Below are positions 24,401 through 37,252 of a stretch of 64,000 bases of DNA, piece by piece. A model generated the notes under the pieces. It was not told the DNA's origin. It did no database searches and worked only from the letters and a program-made list of their open reading frames with translations. The number at the start of each line of letters is the position of its first letter. The first letter of the stretch is position 1. The DNA lies in contig CM065682.1 in assembly GCA_017654935.2 (NCBI GenBank), forward strand, positions 43,671,036 to 43,735,035, given 5' to 3'. A program made the position numbers and the translations under genes. Source of the stretch: Phymorhynchus buccinoides (Eukaryota > Mollusca > Gastropoda > Neogastropoda > Raphitomidae).

Positions 24401-26106
24401 CAATGTTAAGAAAATAACAACAAACATTAATTGTGCCATTAACTCTTAGCATCCTATAAGGAAGTGGCAGAGTCAAGCCCACAATCCTGTAAGGATTTGA
24501 CAGAATGAGGAAGAAATGGGTATGCTTATTCAAAATATTATATTGAAATTATTTATGAATAAAAGTTAATGAAACTTTGTAGTAATCTTGTTATGATATT
24601 GTTTTCTGTGTTGACAATGTTATTTTTGCCAATCTGACATTTTTTGGTGTTTATTTTGATTGATTATTACCCAAAAAATAAAAAATAAAGGTGTTCAACA
24701 AAGATGTTAAAAAACAATGTGTGGTGTGTTTATTATTAAAACATTGCAAGCACAAGTCACTTACATGATCAGAGAAACACTAAAAGCACAAAATAAACTT
24801 AGTACTTGCCTTTCCGTAGTATTTTGGTTATGCAATTAACGGGTAAAAATTAGGTTTGGTTACGCACACCTGTCGGTCTTACTGCCGATTATTCGCAATC
24901 GTAGTTTTCATGTGAAAAGTATCTCTACTTTGTACAAAGTGTTAAATCACTCTAAGTCCGATAAAAAAAATCATTGAAACTGTCCAATTCGCTGTCTAAA
25001 ACAGTGTCCGAATGCTCGGCAGATGACCGGTTGTCGGAATCGTTCGATTGATTTTCTGCCGATCGATAGTCAAAGTTAACCATAGTAGGCACTGCACTAG
25101 CATGAGTCTCAACAGTCACGTCACTCTGGCCCCTATAACTAAGTCCAAAAGCACAATTGGCACACAATTTATTGGTAAAAACATCGATAACATCGTCATT
25201 CATCGTTCGGATCGCCGCCATTTTTATGAAAAAAATTTGTCCCCCAAAAATTTGAAGAAAATCGATCAAATTTAGCCTTCAATCGACCTCCCTGCAAATG
25301 GCAGCCATTGTAACAGGAAGTCGAATGCTTTCCGGCTGTCGTTAAAGCTTCCTCTCTGCATTAGAGAGTTCCCACTTCCTTAGCAATATGACTAAACAAC
25401 GTGCGTGGATAGGTGCGCTTTCATGCGGTTTAGGACTGACGGTGAGGTGCGGATCGGTGCGCTATTGGACGCTAAGAGTTAATTGAAGTGGGGGTGAAAA
25501 TTGAATAGGACAAGAGACACAAGAACAAAAACAATATCCAGCTAACTCATGTTGCTGAGGGGTTACTATAGCATTCAGCCTGTAGTTTCTATGCAGCTAC
25601 TGAGGGTCCAAAGGGTCAAGAGATGATATGAAGAGCTGTATTTTATTTTGTTTTTATTTATACACTGAAATTTTCACATAGGGAATATTATTATGGTATT
25701 ATATTGTTTGTGCAATCTATACCAGAATTGGCATATTCTTCCAAGTGATGATGGTGGAATTTGATGTAAGCTTGAGTTTATTCGGAACATCAGTTTGTTC
25801 AAAAGATGTGGCAGCAGTATCAATTTCCCCCCCCCATTGGTCATGGTATGTGTCTGTAAGACTTGTTGGTAAAGGTCAAGATGTGCCACACCCCCTGCAT
25901 TTCTCGGTTAATTCCATTTTCCCGTTTTTGCCTTTCTTACCAAACATAAAGCTGTATTTTATGAACCTTTTTAGCTAATAACCTTTTTGGAATACTAACC
26001 CTAACCCTAGGCCATTATCTAATAGGACCCCCCCCCCTATGTATTTCAGTACACAGCGCCATTTGTCACAGTCGTGGTTCATTGCATTTTCCCGTCTTAT
26101 AGGGGT

Positions 26107-26141
<35 letters not shown>

Positions 26142-29100
26142 AGGGTTAGGGATAGGGTTAGTATTCCAAAAAGGTTATTAGCTAAAAAGGTTAATAAAAT
26201 ACAGTTTTATGTTTGGTAAGAAAGGCAAAAACGGGAAATAGCAATTAACCGAGAAATGCAGGAGGGGTGGCACATCTTTACCTTTACCGACTTGTTAATA
26301 GCGTGTTATCTCATGTAAGTGAAAGTGTCTGAACATTTCTGACATGTTACTACTACTAGCAAAGTATTATTTATCAGCTACAATGAACCTACAGACGTGA
26401 GATAGAAGCGAATCCTGCAACAGATAAAGGCACGGCCGGACTATAAAAGAGGGGAGGCGCTGAGCGCGCGCCGCATTTGAATCACAGCTGGCGAGAGAGA
26501 CGGTTCACCCTTCTTTGTTCCCTGTTGTGCGAGCCACCGCGAGGCAGAGCTTTTCTGGCGAGAACTACCCGATTTCTGGGATCGGTTGTTATTCCTTTAA
26601 ATATGTATGCATCTTGTGTGTAAACTTTGACAATTTATTGCAGAAACCCTCCAAGTGTACGCCGAAGTTCCAGGCTATTTGGAAACTCAAGTTCAGTCAA
26701 AGTAAGCTCAATTTTGATTAAAAGTTAAAGATCTACTAAATTAATTTTTATTTTATTTTACCCAAACCTATTATTTGCAACATGAATGAAACATATAACT
26801 TTCGTATAAATGAAATATTCAATCTTGTCAACAATTATTGATTGTATGCTTAATTTAAGAAAAACAGTCTATTCTCACCTGACGTAAAGACTGCTTATAG
26901 TAGGAAGTTTCCGCTAAGTGGAACAGTCTGAGGAGTCTGTCAAAAGAAAATAGATGAATGGAAGCATGATGTAACAGGTTATTTGTTTTATGGCTATTCA
27001 TTGCATACTGAATATTAAAACTAGCCTTGTTCATAGGACCTTAAAAGGATCGGAACCTGTGGTAATTCCACAGGAGAAATGAAACGGACGCAGTTATAGA
27101 TTCAAACCTGCAGTCCCTGGAACATGAAATCGCTAGCCTACCTATAGATGTGTTAAATTTCAATCATTCACAAAGTGTGTGTGTCTAAATGTGCGTGTTT
27201 CTCTCCCAATTTGCAGATTCTGTATGCTAGTAGCATTTAGAATATTTCTGCCATTGAGTAGTCTTGCTGATTTAAAGAAAAAAAGATTTAAAGTTAAACG
27301 GAATGGAAATCTAATCTCAGCAACATCCCCCATTTTCAGTCCTCAGTTTGCTCTGCCGCAGGAAAACAACAAATCTCAGGGCAAGTCCCGCTTCGCCAGT
27401 CCCAAGGGGGTGGGGCGCAAGAGCAAGACGCGCAGCAGCAAGTCCCAGCAGGAGCTGAACGAGCTGAACAAGAGCGAGGCGGGGAGCGTGGCTAGCAAGG
27501 CTGCTCCTCACGGTCAGCCCGAGGTGCCCACCCCGGCCCAGATCTTCCACATGCAGCAGCAGTCTCTAGGTCGGTAAAAATAATATTTTATTTCTATAGC
27601 GCAATATTCCTTTGAAATTGCTCTGTGTGCTTTACAATGACAAGGTTGTAAAGCATAGAAATACAAACAAATCATCGAACTTTAGAACAAGTAACAAAGT
27701 CGCAAAAAGAACATTACCATATTTTTTGGACTATAAGGCGGTACTTTTTTTCTAGACCGAGACCCCTGCGCATTGCAATATGACTACTAATAAAGTAAGA
27801 ACATTTAAGAACAAAATCTGAATTTGATGTGTATTTTTGGGGTGCACCTTAGTAAGGTGCGCCTTATAGTCCGAAAAATACGATACTAAAATAAACGCAC
27901 ATTGCAGTTTCCATATTTACATGTTTGTTACATGATTTCAAGGGAAAATAGAAACACACATACAATAGGTAAAGAAATAAAAACACATCATCTAAATTTA
28001 TGAGTAACGCAAGTCACAAAATAACATTACTAAAAGAAACGCAATGCGTTACTAAATGAAACGCAGTGCGGATTCCAGAATCCGTTTTGTACAACGCTTA
28101 GATGGTTACTAATGTGTGTGTGTGTGTCTGTGTGTTTTAATGCACCACAATGTGTTTGTGTGTGTATGTGTATGTGTGCTGCTTAAAATGTTAGCGTTTA
28201 TTTTTTATGCTGACAATCTTTGATAAGCTTATAATAATGTTTGTGCAGTCTTTGATTAATTTATTTTATCAGTATTAAGTCTTGATAAGTTTATTATATT
28301 ACTGCTACAATTATTTTTATAAATGGGTAGTTTTTCATGCTACTGGTTGCAGTTTTGATAAAGTTAATATGCTACTGCTTGCAGTCTTTGATTTATCCTT
28401 TACTCAAGTATTTTTTTAAAGTTATGATGTTACTATCAACAATCTTTTGACAACTTTTATTAGTGTCCTCTTAGCAGTCATTGACATCTTGTTGTTTGGT
28501 ATTTTATAGTAGAAAATAAGACTGTCTGTTTAACCCCTTCACTGCCAGAGGAAAACAGAGAAATTATCCATTTTCTTATAAAATTTAAAAAAGACCTGTT
28601 AGACTCAATCTGAGAAAATGGTCTAGAGATATATTTTCCTGACTTATCTAAAACCATCATTCCAGGGCTATGACATCAAAAACCTATGACATCACACAAC
28701 CCATAGTAGACATGGGATCGGGCAGGAAAGGGGTTAAATAACCACACGTACAAGAATAGATATAGCATCTATATGCTTGTAAATTAAGAAATCTGAAGTT
28801 TTTAATCATGAACACGCTTCCTAATGAGGCAGAGATTTTTCAGATATCACTTGTGTGCCTGTGTGTATATGTGCAGGCATGAGAATTTTTAAGCCTTTTG
28901 ATGGCCCCATAGGTCATTATTTAGATACAAAAAAGAGAGGGGTCTGCAGCCGCTTTACAGCCTAAATGATAATTTCTGAATCTCATGCCTGATGTGTGTA
29001 ATCTCCAGGAGGCCTGTTGAAGCTGTTGTTGGGGGTGGGTAAAGCCTATGCAGCACTGGCCCAGTACGACTGCCAGAAAGCCGTGCAGCTGTTTGAAGAG

Positions 29101-32100
29101 CTTCCAGAGCACCAGTACAACACGGCCTGGGTCCTCACGCACATTGCCAGGGCCTACTTCGAACAAGGAGACTTTCAGAAGGTTAGTTCCATCTGTGGGT
29201 ATGCCTGAAACCTGAACTCGGGCAATGTGATGCAGATTTAGGCAGTGGTCAAATTCTGTCTTTCAAGACGTTGTGCTCTTGAATTATGGGTGAGGTTTAT
29301 AGCTGAAAACAAAACTTCAAGCAAAGGTTTGCTTCAGCGTTGTCAGGTTATGCAGCCCTGAAAGTTGCAAGTGAAAAACAAAATTGGCAAGTTTATAATT
29401 CACTTCACCCGCCAAATGTGAGTGGGCAACAAACGATGTTCTTTCTCGCGCGAGATTCCTTTCCCAATCCATGTTTTCCCATCCATGTTTTTCCACGCAC
29501 CGGAAATACGATACGCAATTTGCGTGCTCACCAGCCAGTGCATGTTCGAAATGAAACGTTCTTCGGCTTCAACTTCAAGTTCAAAGGCATTGCAGCCATC
29601 ACCCAAAAAGGGTAAGAGTGAAACACGAACTTTTCTACCAAAATGGAAGAAAGAATTTTCGTGGCTTCTCTTCGACGACAAGGCCAAAACATTTGGTTTG
29701 GCTGATAAAAGTTTTGGTTTGGCTGGTAAAAAAAAAAGTTACCATCCAAAGGCTGGTGGACAACATTTTCCACTTTCAGGGCTGTTATGGTGTTTTTGTT
29801 TTGTTTTTCTTTTAAATTAGCTCCTCTGGTGGCCTGCTGGGTGATCACTCTCATGGCTTAATTAATTTCCCTTGATCAAATAGAAGACATAATCTATTTT
29901 TGCTGTTTGTGCGCGAGAGAGACTACAATAGAAAGAGAGAGTAAGCTGGCCCTTGCTCACAAAATGCCCTTGATGTGAAAGGGTGATAAATCTACCTAAA
30001 TTGCTCATTGGATAAGTTGTTTAAAAAAAAAAAAGTTGTTCATCAGTTGCCATCAGCTCTCCTTTCTCACATTGGCATAAATAGACATGCGTACACTCTC
30101 TATGTGAGTATGTCCCTTATTGGATTAGAGTTTGTATTTTGCCATGGACCGTTCGTTATTTCCCCGCGTTGTTGGTGCTGTGTGGTGGACAGGCGGCCAC
30201 AGTGTTTGCGGAGGTTCGGCGCCTGGAGCCCTACCAGCTGGTGGGCATGGACCGCTACAGCACGGCCCTGTGGCACCTCCAGCGAGAGGTGGAGCTGTCC
30301 GCTCTGGCCCAGGACCTCTCTCAGCTAGACAACAGCTGTCCACAGGTCAGTTCATCACTACTCTAGGGAAATAGGCCCTCCAACTAGGGGGGAACCACAC
30401 AGTGTTGATGCTCTTCAAAATCAGGGGATGAATGTCAGCGCATATTAACCTTTAGCACACTGCATTTTTTCTGACGTTCAGTACTCTGCCACGGCATTCT
30501 TTTTTAGGTCTACACCCACTTGATTGAAAATGCTGTAATTTGCTGTGTGCAGACTTGATTATTGGAATACTAATAAGGAAAGGATTGAGGAAAGTTTTGA
30601 TACCATGCATTTTGTTGTCTGCATGTTTTGAAGCAAAAACAACAAATCGAAAGTGAACTTACTTTTTCGGCACTGACGGAACAAGTGCAGAATGCTTCTG
30701 AGTTCGCCCACTGACTAATAAAGTCATGTCGAGGATCACTTTTAACAAAATAACTGGCAGAAATATTAAGAATATCATGAAAGGCGAAATATCCTCCAAA
30801 TTCAACCTAGTAGTCGAAATCGGCACCGATTCACAATTGTGGCTCGAATCGATATCAGGATCATTTCATCGAGTCACAGTGACACTGTCTACCCTCCCCC
30901 CCCTTCTACTGCACTATGATCTTCTGTTACTCTTTCACTGTCGATATCCGACCTAACAAAGCCTAAAAATGCATTATCTAAGCAAACATTGATGATAATT
31001 TCCAGTAGGAAAGCTTCTCCAACACGGAAATCTGCCATGTTTGATTGAAAGCGTGACTGACCGAATAAAACTTTGAAAAATTAAGTAAACAGTTACAAAG
31101 GCTATATGGCGGCTAACTGGAAAAAACGGATGTTGACTGAGCCTCGTTCTGAAGCGAAAGTAAGGTTGTTTCCATTTTTAGTAACCGAAATAATGTCCGC
31201 GAAGCGTTGGTTCGAGTACCCCTCTCTGGGCAACACAGGGCGCCTGCAGTGGCAGGGGAGAGTATCTACTCAGCGATACAGTGCGCCTGCAGCATGCTTC
31301 AGTTTAATATGCCACTAGATTGTTAGGGGGTCACCTGTATGTTTTTAGGGGATCACACTTTGTGAAAAACTGATAGGTGAAAATTTGTTACGTTTGAGTG
31401 ACGCAGTGGCCTGAAATCCAGTGTCTGATGGGAATTTTAAGTCTCAAAGACGCACATGTGTTTGAAAATTAACACTGCTGGACTAGAGAACTGTCCCAGG
31501 ATCAAGATATTTCAATAAGAAATATATTTTAAGCTTTCAGAGTTTAATGGAAAGAAGGGATAAAATGGAACTATACTGGATTAGATAAATCATGTGATTT
31601 TTTTTTGTAGAACAGAAGAACGAAAGACTGATGGATGAAGTAATTGTTTAACTCTTCTAGCGCCGTGTATTTTTTGAGGTTCTTGGTTGTCCGTTGCATC
31701 TCAACCGACAAGAGAGGAGTAACAATTTTTTTCAGGTGTGCACATTTTGTTTAAACAGAAGAAACAGTCCGTTGAGGTCTTAAAATAAACGAACACATGG
31801 TAGGGTATTTGGCAGTGAATGTCTTTGCATTTGGTGGGAGTGTAGAGTGATACTTGGGAGAATGTATTCGCCCATGGTGCTAGAAGAATGAAAGAAAATG
31901 GTTTTGATTTGTTTGATTATTTTGATTTAGTGGTGTTGGCATGAAAATCAACATGTGTCTGATGCATTGTAAAGAATCATAGACATTTCTAAGATGTAAT
32001 ATTCCGTAGGAAATTTGACATAATTATAAATGAAAAGTTCACTTCTTGTTTCAGACCTGGTGTGCTACAGGCAACTGTTTTTCCCTCCAAAAGGAGCATG

Positions 32101-35100
32101 ATGTAGCTATCAAGTTCTTCAAGCGTGCAATACAGGTTTGATGGTTTTGTTATCTTGTTGTTGTTGCTGTTGTTTGTGCTCCCAGACTGTAGGAGATTGC
32201 TCTTAAAGAACATGACCCTCTTGTTGTAACAAAATTGCAAGTGAATCTGCGGACAAAAGGAGTGGTGGTTTTCAGATTCATCTAATCATGTGTATGTTCT
32301 TTGGTATTTAAAAACTTGAGTTGAACTGAATCAGATACATGAACATTGCCAAATGAAAGAAAAATGTCAGGCTATTAAAATCCAAATCCATACATGATAC
32401 AAAGTTGCTGTTTTCTTCTTCTTCCTTAAAAAAAAAGAAGAAATATAGAATACTGAAGTCTTAAACAATTATGACAATGTTATTTTTGCAGGTTGATCCT
32501 GAGTATGCCTATGCCTACACATTGCTAGCCCATGAGTATGTCTTTATTGAAGAGCTGGACAAGGCACTGGCTTGCTTCAGGAATGGTCTTCGAGTGGACT
32601 CCAGACACTACAATGCATGGTAAATCCTGCCTTACTCTAGATTTCTTGATTGGTTTGGGATGACTATGTCTAATTATGTGAAACAATACCATTTAATGTA
32701 CATCATTCTGGCTTCTACAAAGTGGCAAATATTGAGATATGTGATAGATTAATTTCCAGAAAAGCATTGTAATTATACAATCTCTAACACAAAATACTAA
32801 TTTTTTTTAGTTGGGGTATTCTTAACACTAAAAATAAAAGTGAAATGTTTTTATTTTTTTCTGCTGTGGTCTTCTACACCAAAGCCATCAGAACACAATT
32901 TTCTCATTTTGCTTTATTCAGAACACTGTGCACACTCTTACTCCTCTCACAATCATCACAACTACTTCAAATTCAGCATGCATTTAGATAAAACCCTTGT
33001 TTACAACTTTACAGAAGGATTTTTGTGTAACTTGTCATCTTGCCAAATTATATATTCAATCAAAATAATGAAAATGCACAATTTCGTTTCTGTAAACGGA
33101 GCAAAAATTAAAAAAACCACTTTTTTATTGGTAAAGATATCCAGAAAATGCTCTGTAAAATTGTAATACAGAAGTTAAAGAACTGTTTAAAACTTGTTTG
33201 GTGTCAATAGGTCTGTCCTGTAAAGAATGAGCCTGCACACAAAATCGGTTGTTTATTTTCAAAATGGCCACCGTAACCATTGGCAACCGGTGTTAGTTTC
33301 ATCAAAATGCATGAAAATGATGTTTTTTACATCAAAGTTGACAATAACCCCAAATATATTGAAGAGATGTCATAAACAAAAAATTCTTTCTTTGGGGGCA
33401 AAACATCACCTTAATTAAGGACAGATTACGAGCAAAAAGTCAACGATTTCAATCCTTTTGAAAAAAATTGAATGATTGTAAATGACCAAAATCTTCCTTC
33501 ACACCTATTTACAACATGTAATTGCTGGAGAAATCTGTGAACTGCATAGACACACATGGTCTTTACTTGTTTGTCCTACCAGTTAGTGAAAGGTCACTCG
33601 TACAAAAAGCAAAATTATGTTCCTCACCTATTTGTGACCATTGTCTACTGGAATTTGGCTCTCTCTGGCATATAACTCTTTACAGTATAGCTTACCAGAT
33701 CTTGATTGCGTATGATGCAGTATGCTAGATATTTATTATGTGTGTTGGTGATCAGGTACGGTGTGGGCATGATCTACTACAAGCAAGAGAAGTTCAGTCT
33801 GGCAGAGGTTCACTTCCGGCGAGCGCTTGCCATCAATCCCCAAAGCTCCGCCCTCATATGTCATGTGGGAGTGGTAAGTCAGTGGGTGCCTCCTTGCCGG
33901 GATTCTTTTCTAAGTGCAATTGGCAATAACAACATAGTGAATTGAAATAAGAATAGATAATATGGGATAAAGCCTTTAATAGTTATCATAGAAACTACGT
34001 TTTAAAGCTGAATCATTTTTTTAATGTTTTAGCCTGTAAAAATTATAATAGAAATTACATTTTAAAGCTGTTTTTTTAATTTTTATTTGATCATGCCGTC
34101 CCAATGCAGTTTTTGTCATTTAATGAACAGTTAAGACATACTTTACATCATGTTGAAATACTGGAATGCGAATAACGTTAATGTTATCGAGGCATGAAAA
34201 GACAAAACTATGTATTTAACTCTTTCAATCCTGCAGACCGGTTTTCCGGTTTCAAGGCTTAATACCTTTCAATCCTGGAGAACGGAAAACCGTTCTGGAA
34301 GAAATAACTCCTTTCAATCCGAGAGACCGGTATTCCGGGATCGTACTTTGGACTTACCGCAATTCGCGCCATCAAAGTACGTCATTTACCCTTGACCCAG
34401 CCCTAACGGGACTGTTTATGAATGGAATGTGATGCCAGACCCCCCAGCCGTTTACCCTTCCCTTTCCCCCACCCCCTCCTCCTTCCAGCTTGGGAAAGGG
34501 GTCGTTTTGAGTGAATGCGTGTAGTAGGTGTGTACTGTGCACGTGGCAGTTTTTGTTGGTAGTGAAAATAGAAGGTGGAGAAAATTCTGATTCTGACCAA
34601 TTTGACAGAAGAAGAGTGAGTTTAGTTCGTGGCAGCTATTGAAGCGCATATAGGTGGTGATGATGCTAGTGGTGAGGAGTTAGATTATCAAAACTTACCT
34701 TTGTTCTACACTCGACCGAGTTTTTAGTGGATTAGGGGGAATTATGTCACACCAAAACCGAAACTAGGACGGAATTCAAACATCGATCAGGGCCTGTGTG
34801 TGTGTTAGACACATCAATGAAAGCGCAAGATTATTTTCAGTTATATTACTCTGATGAAATGCTCAGTTCTCTGCTAGAATATACCAACAATAACACCACA
34901 AAAAAAACGCACCGAGGAGCCAGAGAAAAACAAAGGTGTAGGTGACAAGCACACCTGTGTGGAGTGCACGGCACGACACCCCAAGTACAAGCATGCACAC
35001 ACTGGTGTCAGCTATTCTGACACCCCTTCAAAAAGTGTCAAACTACAATGATGTATGAAAATGTGGTATCTGTGTTCCAAACAGCGTCACAGTGACTGCT

Positions 35101-36509
35101 TCAAGGTGTGTCACACACGTGTCACCTATGTGTGACATGTGATGTGATGACTGTGACAGGGGTACATACATGCGTAGATAGGGAACGTGAAAATATCTGT
35201 GTAAAAAAAGTGTGCAAAATAGTGTGGTGCTTGTCTTCTATATATTTGTGTTGTATCCATACATAATCGTCAAAACAGACAATAAACTGTTGATGTGTTG
35301 GGGACAATTATGGTGACAATGGTGACACTTATCTGTGGAGTAATGACAAACACAATGCATGGGGATGTACAGGAGGCGTCACTTGGTGAGTGCGTGCATG
35401 AAATATACAATTTGCTTTAAAAACACTGACCTGCATGTATGGCATGATGGTATGTTTTATGTTAAATTGTAAACTTACCTGTTTTACACCTGTGTGTCAT
35501 CTGTCATGTCACCATAATGTGTCAATATGGTCACAAACAGCTTCTCACATCAAATCCTACACAACGGTATATGACATTCTTAGGTTCGTGTAATGTGGGT
35601 TACTGCCGTAAGTCTCTAAAATAAGTACCCCATTATCACATTTTTAACCCTCTATAAATCCAGGAATGAAGGGAATAGATAGATCATAGAAACATAGGAA
35701 TAAGGGGAAGTAACAGTTAGTGTAAAACCAGGAATGAAAGAGTTAAGTGGTGCACAAATTGTCTATTTCATTAGACAAATGCCCCCCAGGAATGATGACT
35801 TTTTTTTATTCTTACAATCTTGAGTTAAAAATGTTCCTTATTTACTTTGTTTTTAATCATTGATTCTGTTATTAGAACGTTTGTAAAGGTCGATTATGCT
35901 TTACGTCCTCCCGCTCTTTAAAAGAACATATGGGACATTACTTATTTATAAAGTTGTGGGGATGGGGGGGAGAGAGAAAAAATATTTAAGTATTTTTTAA
36001 TAAAGTTTTTGTTTGTTTTTTGAATAAAGTTTAGGTGCCATGGCTCTTATTAGTTTGACCCGTTAGCTAGCTAGCTAGTAGTTATAATTTTTATTTTGGT
36101 ATTTTAAAATTTGTAATAAAATTGTGTTTGAGCATCTTCAGATTAAAATTTCCAGGACCACCATTTTAAAATGAAGTCAAAAAATCAGTTAAGGTCTGCC
36201 CTACGAAGAGGGCGCATTTATTTACACAAAATACTTTATTTCCAAAAAAAAGGTTAAAAGAACTGTACATCTAATCTTTGACTTCGTGACAGCAAGTGTC
36301 ACGAGCCAAAGACCCGTTTGTAAAGCAATTGCAGTTGTTCATTTACATGTTTGATTTTATGCTTGTTTTTGTGCAGGCCCAACATGCTCAGAAGAAAACA
36401 GATCAGGCACTGGCCACACTGAGCCGAGCCATCACCAACGATCCACGCAACTCTCTATGCAAATTCCACAAAGCCTCCATCCTGCTGGCCTGTGATAGAC
36501 ATAAAGTCA

Positions 36510-36547
<38 letters not shown>

Positions 36548-37203
36548 TGAGTCAAGTCAAAGTCAAAATTACTATATGATCTGAACAAGAGAAATGACAT
36601 TGTAGTCTCATGATACAACAAGGGCAACATAGCACAACATATCCATGCATTTGAACAAAACGAATGGAATAGAATGATTAACAGCTACAGTGGAACCTCC
36701 CTTTTAAGACCTTAAAAAATCATCCAAAATGAGGTCTTATAAGGGGGGTAATTTTAATACTTGCAAAGAAGGGCAATGTCTCAGAGATGTAGGTCTTATG
36801 TGGGAGGGAGTCTTATAATAGGAGGTCTTATTAGGGAGGTTCCACTGTATTTGCCAAGAAACAAATCAAGGTACACAAGGAAATAATAAAGCGAAGTTCA
36901 TCTTTCCAATGAACAAAATCATTCTTCATATTCAACGAACGCCCAACCTCCGCCCCTTTCCCATCCCCTTCTCATTCCCAACCATTCTTTCCCACCCCCT
37001 TCAATCCTCCCCCTCCCACATTCCGTACAAATTATGAACAAAATTAGGTAACACACAAAGCCAATATGCTCTTATCCCTTTCTCAACCCCAATCAGTCTT
37101 CCCATTCCCTACAACCTGCTCCATCACTCAAAAGACTGATTCTTTGTCTCTGTGTGAGTGGTGTGTGTTCATTGATGTATGCAGATGCATCTTCATGCTT
37201 TTA

Positions 37204-37252
<49 letters not shown>

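Noticed and set aside
27179..27361. Extension of CDC27 exon 12 upstream
   Set aside because: Open frame by chance; the acceptor at 27361 restores phase and homology with human KENSKK.
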